Below, in pieces: positions 35,543 through 42,807 of a stretch of 64,000 nt of DNA. Below the pieces are notes generated by a model, which was not told where the DNA came from, searched no databases, and was given only the letters and a program-made list of their open reading frames with translations. Source of the stretch: Corynebacterium sp. (GTDB lineage: Bacteria; Actinomycetota; Actinomycetes; Mycobacteriales; Mycobacteriaceae). The stretch's first letter is position 1. Each line of letters starts with the position of its first letter. A program made the position numbers and the translations under genes. The DNA lies in assembly GCF_030530965.1 (NCBI RefSeq), contig NZ_JAUMTY010000004.1:19801-83800 (forward strand), given 5' to 3'.

Positions 35543-37213
35543 CTATTTCTCGTCGCCGGAGCCATCCTTGCCGGACCCATCGTCACTGGCCCCGTCGGCG
35601 TCGGCCCCGTGATCGCCCGCGTCGTTACTAGACCCGCTGCCGGACCCATCTCCGCGTGCATCACTACCAGCCGCATTACCGGACTGCTCATTGAGCTCGC
35701 GCTCGAGCTTCTCAATTTCGCTAATGGGGTTGAACTCGTCGTCGTCCGATTCGCCCAGGATACCGTCGATAAACTCGGCCGGGTGAGCGATATCGTCAGC
35801 CGTCGGAAGGAAGTCGGGGTGGTCCCACACGTGGTCACGTCGATCCATACCCACCGCAACAGTGAGCCGCCGCCACAGTTCGGCCGCTTCGTCGGCGTGG
35901 CTAGCAGAGAAGTCCAGCCCAGTGTTCCCCGCCATGTTCTCCAGCCCCGGCTTCATCGCGCGTCGCGCTGACCAGGACTTTTGGATCGACTCCATCACCG
36001 GAATGCGGTCGAAGAGCGCGTCGGCAAGAACATTGTCCACCCAGCCCTCGACGAGGGACAACATGGTGTCCAACTGGATACCCGCGTGCTCGTTCGACGC
36101 AACAATCTGCGGCGAAAGATCCATATTCTGAATCTGCTGGAACATGTCCTGCATCCGCGCCGGGTCCGAAAGCGCCTCGGGGTCAATGGACCGTGAGGCT
36201 TCTTCCATTGCCGACGTATCCAGCGACAGTCCACGCGAATACGTTTCGACGGCCAGAAGCAGCCGCTCCTCGAGCCACGGAACGTACGCGAAGAGTCGCT
36301 GGTGGGCTAGTTCGCGGGCGCAGAGGTAAATAAGAACCTCACGCTTGGGCTTGTTAAATTCCTCGGCAAGAGTGTCCAGCTGGCCGGTGAGTAGAGCACT
36401 GCCATGTTTTTCGTCCAGGGAGAATCCCCACTCGGACACGCTCGTGACAGAGGTGGCGATATCGCCCAGGATGCGCCCCAGCTGCATCCCCATATTCATG
36501 CCGCCGACCTGGGCTAACATGCCAAGCAGCGAACCAGCCATCTGCTTCGCCTCTTCGGGGAGAGCGTCCTTCTGCGCCTCATTCAGGCTCTCTGCTACCG
36601 GACTAATAAAGCGTTTCCACGTGGGAAGCGTCCGGGATAACCATTCCGACGGATCCCACACTTCAGGGACCTTCCCGTTGCTCGGCAAAATCGTCGCATT
36701 GCTCAGCCACAATTCGACCAGGCTGGTGGAGTCCTCGACAGCTTTCTGATCAGACTGCCGGACAGGCGTCGGGTTGGATTGCTTAATGGTCTGGCGAGCA
36801 ATCTTATCGGCCATCGCGAAATTGATGGGGCCCTTGGCATCGGGAGAGTTCATCGACGAACCCATCCCCGACAGCATCGTCCCGAACTGGCTAAGAATGT
36901 CACCTAAACCGCCCTGACCAGAGGATCCGCTCACGGCGAAACCACCGGGGAAGGCGCTAAAACCGGGTATATCGCCACCCGATCCGCCGCCCATATTGAA
37001 GAAAGCCTCAAAGGGGTTACCGCTGCCGCCAGGGGAGCCACCGTCATTGCCACTATCGCCGCGGTTGCTATCCCCGCGGCCATTGTTTCCGCTAGGGGAA
37101 TTACCCTGGCCGCTATCGCCGTTCTGGCTATTGTTGTTCTGGTCGTCGTTTCTGTCGTTACGGTCGTTATTGTCGTCGTTGTTCGAAGAAAAACCGAAGC
37201 CGTGGTTACTCAT
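35543..37213 (-). CDS. Zinc-dependent metalloprotease-like protein, DUF2342/Rv3195 type
   Basis: The 556-aa protein starts with ~110 residues of Asn/Asp/Gly/Ser repeats (GFGFSSNNDDNNDRNDRNDD ...), clearly disordered. It then enters the conserved DUF2342 region: NFAMADKIARQTIK, LVELWLSNATILPS, MGMQLGRILGDIATSV, REVLIYLCARELAHQRLFAY and VPWLEERLLLAVETYSRG. Family members are called zinc-dependent metalloproteases or F420-associated proteins. The usual E-A-A-H-x3-F part reads E-L-A-H-Q-R-L-F here. The C-terminus is again acidic Ser/Gly/Asp repeats. The ATG at 37213 is preceded by both GAGGGT and a TACCGT box. Confidence 0.8.
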   Translation of the reverse strand: MSNHGFGFSSNNDDNNDRNDRNDDQNNNSQNGDSGQGNSPSGNNGRGDSNRGDSGNDGGSPGGSGNPFEAFFNMGGGSGGDIPGFSAFPGGFAVSGSSGQGGLGDILSQFGTMLSGMGSSMNSPDAKGPINFAMADKIARQTIKQSNPTPVRQSDQKAVEDSTSLVELWLSNATILPSNGKVPEVWDPSEWLSRTLPTWKRFISPVAESLNEAQKDALPEEAKQMAGSLLGMLAQVGGMNMGMQLGRILGDIATSVTSVSEWGFSLDEKHGSALLTGQLDTLAEEFNKPKREVLIYLCARELAHQRLFAYVPWLEERLLLAVETYSRGLSLDTSAMEEASRSIDPEALSDPARMQDMFQQIQNMDLSPQIVASNEHAGIQLDTMLSLVEGWVDNVLADALFDRIPVMESIQKSWSARRAMKPGLENMAGNTGLDFSASHADEAAELWRRLTVAVGMDRRDHVWDHPDFLPTADDIAHPAEFIDGILGESDDDEFNPISEIEKLERELNEQSGNAAGSDARGDGSGSGSSNDAGDHGADADGASDDGSGKDGSGDEK

Positions 37214-37220
37214 ACCCTCT

Positions 37221-37226
37221 ACGGTA
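37221..37226 (-). promoter_or_regulatory. -10 box TACCGT before the DUF2342 gene
   Basis: TACCGT on the minus strand ends 7 nt before the ATG at 37213. It shares the 97-nt spacer with the divergent Lon gene. Confidence 0.4.
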
Positions 37227-37296
37227 CCGGCTCTGGAAAGCATCTCTCCACATGCTATTAGCGAACGGCCCTCGTCGGTGCTGGTGCGGCATCCGG

Positions 37297-37302
37297 TACG
37301 CT
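37297..37302 (+). promoter_or_regulatory. -10 box TACGCT before the PDZ-Lon gene
   Basis: TACGCT ends 8 nt before the GTG at 37311, and no Shine-Dalgarno sequence is present. Confidence 0.4.
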
Positions 37303-37310
37303 TGATCGCT

Positions 37311-38351
37311 GTGAGTCTGCGCAACAAGACAATTATTCTCGGTGCAATTCCCGTGGTTGCGTCTGCTGTTGCACTGAGTTTGACGGAAATTCCCGGCACC
37401 TCGGTTGACCTTTCTGTGCCCTATGCTGCAGAAGGTCCCGGCCCGACGTTTAACACGCTGGGCACAACGGGCGGCAAGAATGTCGTCGACATTTCGGGAA
37501 CAAAGACCTATCCGACGTCGGGCCACTTGAATATGACCACGGTGTCGGTTCGTCATGGGATGTCGCTGCCCCAGGCGATCACGCGATGGGCGACGACGAA
37601 TGACACATTGGTTCCGATTGAGCAGATTTTCCCCGCCAATCAGTCGCCGGAGGAAGTGAATAAGGAGAATCAGGCCGCGTTTGCGTCGTCGGAAAATAAT
37701 GCGACGTCCGCGGCGATGAAGTACCTTCATCGGCCGATGGCGGTCACGGTGATGTCTCAGCCCGAGGGGTCCGACGAGATCCGCAAAGGCGACATCATTG
37801 AGGGGATCGACGGTCAGAAGATTGCGCAGCCGCAGGACCTGGTCAAGGCCGTGCGCAGCCACAAGGTGGGGGATCGGGTCACTCTTCAGGTGCAGCGCGA
37901 TGGCAAATCTCAGGATGTCTCCGTTCCCGTGCGGCAAGGGGAGTCCGATGACGCTCCGATTCTGGGGATCACCATCAAACAAGAGCCTGCCGACGGGACG
38001 ACGATCGACTATCACCTCGACGACATTGGTGGCCCGTCAGCGGGACTGATGTTTACGTTGGCCGTCGTCGACAAGTTGACTCCCGAGGACCTCACCGACG
38101 GGAAATTCATCGCGGGAACGGGAACCATCGACGCTGATGGGGACGTCGGACCGATTGGTGGAGTCTCCCACAAGATCGACGCCGCGAAGAAGGCGGGGGC
38201 GACGATGTTCATGACTCCGTCCGACAACTGTGCGGAGGCAATGTCGGGCGACCATGATGGCGTTGTTCTGGCGAAGGTCAATAACCTTTCCGACGCAGTG
38301 ACCGCGTTGAAAGAGGTCAAAGCCGGCAAGAAGCCGACGACCTGTTCCTAA
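37311..38351 (+). CDS. Secreted PDZ-Lon (YlbL/Rv3194c) serine protease
   Basis: The 346-aa protein has an N-terminal signal anchor (IILGAIPVVASAVALSL), a PDZ domain (RKGDIIEGIDGQKIAQPQDL ... VGDRVTLQVQRDGK), and a Lon proteolytic domain. In the latter the catalytic Ser lies in DDIGGPSAGLMFTLA and the Lys in VSHKIDAAKKAGA, so the Ser-Lys dyad is complete. It would act on the outer face of the membrane. The long open frame upstream to 36996 is antisense to the low-complexity end of the divergent gene and is not coding; the GTG at 37311 gives the proper signal anchor. The pairing with the DUF2342 and UPF0182 genes matches Rv3195-Rv3193c. Confidence 0.9.
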   Translation: MSLRNKTIILGAIPVVASAVALSLTEIPGTSVDLSVPYAAEGPGPTFNTLGTTGGKNVVDISGTKTYPTSGHLNMTTVSVRHGMSLPQAITRWATTNDTLVPIEQIFPANQSPEEVNKENQAAFASSENNATSAAMKYLHRPMAVTVMSQPEGSDEIRKGDIIEGIDGQKIAQPQDLVKAVRSHKVGDRVTLQVQRDGKSQDVSVPVRQGESDDAPILGITIKQEPADGTTIDYHLDDIGGPSAGLMFTLAVVDKLTPEDLTDGKFIAGTGTIDADGDVGPIGGVSHKIDAAKKAGATMFMTPSDNCAEAMSGDHDGVVLAKVNNLSDAVTALKEVKAGKKPTTCS

Positions 38352-38437
38352 AAAGATCTGTTCTTGAGTGGGGTAGTGGACGTAGCATCATGGTCATATA
38401 AGTCGAGGATCATGGTGGACGTCATGCGTGTTCGTCT

Positions 38438-38465
38438 TTGACTCCTCAATGAGTACACTTATATC
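38438..38465 (+). promoter_or_regulatory. Promoter of the ABC-ATPase/YhgE operon
   Basis: TTGACT (38438-38443) and TATATC (38460-38465) are separated by 16 nt, a good match to a primary-sigma promoter. A start near 38472 would place the stem-loop at 38483 at the very 5' end of the transcript. Confidence 0.6.
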
Positions 38466-38482
38466 GCCATAACTAAATCGGT

Positions 38483-38555
38483 CTAGTCCGACGTGTGTCG
38501 GGACCCGTGGTGGAACCCGCGCAGAACCCGTGCAGGAACCCGCGTGTCGGACTAG
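38483..38555 (+). other. Structured leader: 10-bp stem enclosing GAACCCG repeats
   Basis: CTAGTCCGAC (38483-38492) is perfectly complementary to GTCGGACTAG (38546-38555). The 53-nt loop holds four copies of GGACCCG/GAACCCG (38501, 38513, 38524 and 38536) at 11-12-nt spacing. It lies between the promoter and the ribosome-binding site (AAAGGAG, 38579-38585). It could be a cis-acting RNA element or a binding site; no known riboswitch class is recognised. Confidence 0.7.
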
Positions 38556-38590
38556 GCCGGGGTGCTCGGCGAACCACCAAAGGAGTCAAC

Positions 38591-39556
38591 GTGCGAGAAC
38601 ATCCATCTGACGGAAGCCAACCTATTAAAGGCGCCGGTAAGTCAGCCGCTACGGTGGCTCGAACACAGCGAACATCTCATAGCGACAACGACGTCGCCCC
38701 CGCTGTCATTGCCGACGATATCGCCCTGTCCGCCGCGGAGGGCCGCGTCTTCGGCCACCTGAGTTTTACCGTTCCCGGTAGCGGATTGACTATTTTGTCC
38801 GGGCGAGGTGGCTCGGGCCGGACGTCCTTGGCCCTGAGCATCTCTGGCCGGATGAAATTGGACGCTGGCTCCTTGACAGTGTTGGGTGAAACCAACCCCA
38901 ACAAGATCAACAAGATGGTTGCCATTGCGGGGGTCGAGCAAATCGATGGTCTCGACGGCGATGTCCGGCTCAAAACTGTGTTGACGGAGCATAAGAGCTG
39001 GTCAAACCCGTGGATCAAATGGACCAAGCGCTCCGATCAGAGTTACTACGAATCCTTGTGTGGCGAAGTCTTCGGCGACCGTGAGCTCCCGCCACTCGAT
39101 TCCTATGTCGCCGAGCTGAACAGCTTGGATAACATCCTGATCCGCATTTCTCTCGCGCTGGCTCCGGCCAATTCGCACGAGATCAAGATGTTGGTGATGG
39201 ATGATCTTGAGCAGGTTCGTGAGTACGATCTTCGCCTCATTCTTATCGACGTTCTCTCGCGCCTGGCTCAGCGTATGCCGGTCATTGTGAACACGGTGAA
39301 CCCGATTCCCGACGAGCTCATGCCCGATTACACGCTCATTGAGCTGTTTAACACGGTTAACGACGATCCCGGCCCGATCGCTGAGGGGCTGCCTCCCGGA
39401 ACTCGGAGCGCGGCGGAGTATCGCGCTGCCGGTGGGTCCACGGGGAATTCGTCGCACGCCAGCGATAAAACACAACCAATGACGAAAATTGAAACAACAG
39501 ATAACGAGATAACCACCAGCGCGTCAACCGCCGGATCCAATGAGGAGACAAAGTAA
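38591..39556 (+). CDS. Degenerate ABC-type ATP-binding protein, partner of YhgE/Pip
   Basis: The 321-aa protein is laid out like an ABC ATPase (VPGSGLTILSGRGGSGRTSL, then strands and LKMLVMDDLEQ-like Walker B), but its key residues are altered. Walker A GRGGSGRTS has Arg instead of Lys, Walker B ends Asp-Asp instead of Asp-Glu, no LSGGQ signature is seen (AELNSLDNILIRISLALA stands there), and the H-loop reads VNTVN without His. About 45 N-terminal and 60 C-terminal residues are polar and probably disordered. The GTG start has AAAGGAG 6 nt upstream. Its stop overlaps the start of the next gene, so the two are coupled. It probably binds nucleotide weakly or acts structurally. Confidence 0.7.
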   Translation: MREHPSDGSQPIKGAGKSAATVARTQRTSHSDNDVAPAVIADDIALSAAEGRVFGHLSFTVPGSGLTILSGRGGSGRTSLALSISGRMKLDAGSLTVLGETNPNKINKMVAIAGVEQIDGLDGDVRLKTVLTEHKSWSNPWIKWTKRSDQSYYESLCGEVFGDRELPPLDSYVAELNSLDNILIRISLALAPANSHEIKMLVMDDLEQVREYDLRLILIDVLSRLAQRMPVIVNTVNPIPDELMPDYTLIELFNTVNDDPGPIAEGLPPGTRSAAEYRAAGGSTGNSSHASDKTQPMTKIETTDNEITTSASTAGSNEETK

Positions 39557-41997
39557 TGATTTCTGGCTTAAACCTGGGTTCGGAACTCCGTCGTTTCCGG
39601 CGCTCTACATTAGGGCGGCTGGCGGTTGCTGCCATCATCTTCATCCCGTTGCTCTATTCGTGCCTGTACTTGTGGGCATTTTGGAACCCATTTGGGCACG
39701 TAGAAAAGCTCCCCGTCGCTTTTGTGAACGACGATAAAGGCACCACGGTGGAAGGCAAACCACTCCGGGCGGGCGATCAGATCGTCGACAAAATTAAAGA
39801 TAATAAAGAGGTTGACTTCGACTTCGTCAGTAATGACAAAGCCACCAAGGGCGTCGAAGATGGCGAATACTATTTCATGGTTCGCCTGACACCTGACTTT
39901 TCAAAGGCGGTTGCTTCCCCGAGCGGGACTAAAGCCGAGCAAGCCGTTATTCAAACAAATTACAATTCGACGAATGGCTATTTAGCCACGTTAATTGGTC
40001 AGAATGCGATGCGTGAGATGGTTCCCGTCATCTCATCGACGTTGGGTGATCAAGTCATCGGAAAAGTCCTCGTCAGTATGCAGGAAGCCGGGGCGGGGAT
40101 TGCCCAAGCCGCGGACGCATCTGACAAGTTGCAGGCCGGGTCCAACGAGATCGGCCAGAAGCTAGGGGACCTCAAAAACGGTGCTGACCAGCTAGATTCT
40201 GGTCTGGGCACCGCGCACAATGGTGCGACGCAATTAGCAGCGGGAGCAACGAAGCTTAACAAGGGGGCCACCGACCTCTCCCAAGGCGCGACGACGTTGC
40301 ACGACAAGTTGGCCGAGGCGAACACCGGTGTCAACACTCTCTCCGAGAAAATGGGTGAGGCGAAAGCCGGCTCGGACAAAATCCACGATGGCATTGGGCA
40401 GGTCGATAGCAAGCTCGGCGAGGTGTCCGCTGGGTCCGCCAAGTTAGCTGCCGGCGCCAACCAGATGAAGGAGCAAGTGGAGCAGAGTACCGCACCCCTT
40501 GCAGATATCGATTCAAAAATGGGCCAGTTGACGGGCGGGCTCGATCAGCTCGGCACGGTCGCGGCGCAGGTCAATGGCGGTATTCAGCAGATTAACGGGA
40601 TCGCGCAGCAGGCGTCGAAAGCACAAACGGGGCAGTCGGATAAGGTTCGTGCGATTGCCGGCCAGCTGCGAGGCCTGTCAGATCCGACGGCCCAAAACGT
40701 CGCCAACCAGCTGGATGGACTTGCCGCTCAAATCGATTCGCAGGGGCTGGGGAAGAATTCCGACGGCCTGGCCAAGGTGAATCAGTTGTCGCAGGGGACA
40801 TCGGCGCTGGCTTACCAGCTCAATGATCCGTCGTCAGAGTTCCGTGGCGGAATCAACCAACTGGCGCAGGGTGCTGGGCCGATCCAGAGCAAAATCAATG
40901 AGCTGACTAACGGCCTAGACCAATTGAGCAATGGTGCGAATACGGTTGCATCGGGTTCGCAGCAATTGCGTCAACAGGGGACAACACCGCTCGTTGCCGC
41001 GTCGGGCCAGTTGAGTTCGGGTTTGGGGCAGCTGGACGACGGTGCCCAGAAGCTCAAAGCGGGGATGCCGCAGGCAGTCCAAGGTTCTGCCAAGCTTGCC
41101 GATGGTGGGAAGCAGCTAGCCTCCGGCACAAATCAGCTGAAGAGCGGAGCTACCCAATTATCGAGCGGCACGACGAGGCTGCAGAATGGTGCCCAACAAC
41201 TATCCGACGGTGCAGGGAAACTGAAGGAAGGTTCGGGCAAAGTCTCCGCCGGACTTGGTGAGTTGAAAGACAAGCTCGGTGATGGAGCAAAGAAGGTTCC
41301 GTCATGGACAACTCCGCAACGCGAAGCCTCTGCCCGCGTGATGTCGGATCCTGCGAAGCTCTCGGCCAAGGACCTCTCCGGTAACCAGGTCTTCGGTTCG
41401 GGTCTCGCGCCGTTCTTCTTCTCTCTCGCCATGTTTATCGGTGGTCTGGTTACGTTCCTCTTGCTGCGGCCGATCCAGAACCGTGCCGTTGCCTCGGGCG
41501 TTGCCCCACTTCGTGCAGCCCTCGACGGGTTATGGCCGGCGACGCTCATCGCCATGCTGCAGGCCACCGCGATCATCGTGGTCACGCTCACCCTCATCGG
41601 CATGAACGTTGCCCACCCGTGGGCATTGTGGATCTTCTCCATGGGCGTATCCATTGTCTTCGCGGCGATTAACCAGATGTTGAACGTTGCGCTGGGGCCT
41701 GGGCCAGGCAAGGTTGCCGCGATGGCGCTGCTCATGCTGCAGATTCTCGCGTCGAATGGCCTGTATCCCGTGGAGACCGAGCCAAAGATCTTCCAATGGC
41801 TCCATCCCGTGAACCCGTGGACCTACACAGTTAATGGGTTCCGACAATTGATGTACGGCAATATCGACGAGCGGCTCCCACAAGCAATCCTGGCACTGGT
41901 CCTCGTTGGAGTGATTTGCGTCAGCATCACGGCACTGTGCGCCTACAGGGACCGCAAGTGGACGGTGGAGCGGCTTCACCCCGCGATCGACATCTAG
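39556..41997 (+). CDS. YhgE/Pip domain membrane protein (ABC-2 type)
   Basis: The 813-aa protein begins with one transmembrane helix (LGRLAVAAIIFIPLLYSCLYLWAFW) and the conserved NPFGHVEKLPVAFVNDDKG segment of YhgE/Pip proteins. An extracytoplasmic region of ~440 residues follows, with many short coiled repeats of the type LxxGAxxLxxGxxxL (AAGATKLNKGATDLSQGATT, LASGTNQLKSGATQLSSGTT). The end has five hydrophobic helices (PFFFSLAMFIGGLVTFLLL onward) like the ABC-2 permease family. This is the fold of phage-infection protein Pip and of ESX/WxG-linked exporters. It is expected to work with the upstream ATPase-like protein, probably in export or envelope function. Confidence 0.88.
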   Translation: MISGLNLGSELRRFRRSTLGRLAVAAIIFIPLLYSCLYLWAFWNPFGHVEKLPVAFVNDDKGTTVEGKPLRAGDQIVDKIKDNKEVDFDFVSNDKATKGVEDGEYYFMVRLTPDFSKAVASPSGTKAEQAVIQTNYNSTNGYLATLIGQNAMREMVPVISSTLGDQVIGKVLVSMQEAGAGIAQAADASDKLQAGSNEIGQKLGDLKNGADQLDSGLGTAHNGATQLAAGATKLNKGATDLSQGATTLHDKLAEANTGVNTLSEKMGEAKAGSDKIHDGIGQVDSKLGEVSAGSAKLAAGANQMKEQVEQSTAPLADIDSKMGQLTGGLDQLGTVAAQVNGGIQQINGIAQQASKAQTGQSDKVRAIAGQLRGLSDPTAQNVANQLDGLAAQIDSQGLGKNSDGLAKVNQLSQGTSALAYQLNDPSSEFRGGINQLAQGAGPIQSKINELTNGLDQLSNGANTVASGSQQLRQQGTTPLVAASGQLSSGLGQLDDGAQKLKAGMPQAVQGSAKLADGGKQLASGTNQLKSGATQLSSGTTRLQNGAQQLSDGAGKLKEGSGKVSAGLGELKDKLGDGAKKVPSWTTPQREASARVMSDPAKLSAKDLSGNQVFGSGLAPFFFSLAMFIGGLVTFLLLRPIQNRAVASGVAPLRAALDGLWPATLIAMLQATAIIVVTLTLIGMNVAHPWALWIFSMGVSIVFAAINQMLNVALGPGPGKVAAMALLMLQILASNGLYPVETEPKIFQWLHPVNPWTYTVNGFRQLMYGNIDERLPQAILALVLVGVICVSITALCAYRDRKWTVERLHPAIDI

Positions 41998-42003
41998 TAC
42001 TCG

Positions 42004-42028
42004 GCCGACGGGGCCAGCCCTCGTCGGC
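42004..42028. terminator. Hairpin between convergent yhgE and PPA1309 genes
   Basis: GCCGACG (42004-42010) pairs with CGTCGGC (42022-42028), with an inner GGG/CCC stem. There is no U-tract; it may terminate both strands. Confidence 0.5.
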
Positions 42029-42049
42029 TCGACGGCTCGGTCCGACGAC

Positions 42050-42661
42050 TCAGCCCCACGGATCCCCGTCGTAGGGATCCTCAGCATCCTGCACCGCTTC
42101 AAATGTGGAGCGCAGGAGTGCGATCACGCCGGGCGCGACGTCGGGCCCGCCGAGGAGTTCGATATTGTCCTGGCCGAACGCGCCAGCTGCCGAGAGCTCT
42201 TCCTCCGTAGGACGCAGTTGAAGCAGCGTCAGATCCGGACCATCGTCAATGATTCCGCTGAACAACCGCGCTTTGCGGGGGTCGGAGCCCGGCTCCGCAG
42301 AATTCTGGAACATGATTTCTTGGGCCAGGATCGCCCCGGACACAGTTCGCGGCCACGCGGTTCGCGCGATGTAATCCTGGAGCTCATCGCCGGAACCCAT
42401 GTCCGGCAGGTCCTGAACGACGAGCGTCAGATTGTCCTGCTCATCGTCGACAATGGACCCCGTTTCCCGCGCAATGACCGACGCGGGAACCAACCCGAAC
42501 AGTGTCGGGGGCTGATCCCATCCCTCGGCGTGAATGAAGTCGACGGCTTCGCGCATCGCCCGCTCGAGGAGTTGGCGGTCGGTGGGCGCGTCGGGCGTCG
42601 GCAATGAGTCGTGTGCTGAAGACGAGCCTGTTGAAGAGGTAGAAGAACCGTGTTCGGACAT
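42050..42661 (-). CDS. PPA1309 family protein
   Basis: The ~203-aa product matches the actinobacterial PPA1309 family: LLERAMREAVDFIHAEGWDQ, PPTLFGLVPASVIA, NLTLVVQDLP, TAWPRTVSGAILAQEIMF and PDVAPGVIALLRSTFEA. The N-terminal ~30 residues are Ser/Pro-rich. It has no signal peptide and no known activity. Start candidates are at 42661 (MSEHGSS), 42676 and 42697, and none has a good ribosome-binding site. It stands divergent from UPF0182, as in related genomes. Confidence 0.78.
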   Translation of the reverse strand: MSEHGSSTSSTGSSSAHDSLPTPDAPTDRQLLERAMREAVDFIHAEGWDQPPTLFGLVPASVIARETGSIVDDEQDNLTLVVQDLPDMGSGDELQDYIARTAWPRTVSGAILAQEIMFQNSAEPGSDPRKARLFSGIIDDGPDLTLLQLRPTEEELSAAGAFGQDNIELLGGPDVAPGVIALLRSTFEAVQDAEDPYDGDPWG

Positions 42662-42807
42662 ACAGAAAGTATTCATGCCGCGCTGGTGGGCTCGCAAGAA
42701 ACACGCCCGCGGGGCTCGGTTGCACGCGGAGCTCCTAGGTTATCGACGCCGGCCCAGGTTCAAGTACAGTGAACAGCAATGACCCTCTGATTAGGAGAAG
42801 CGAAAAG

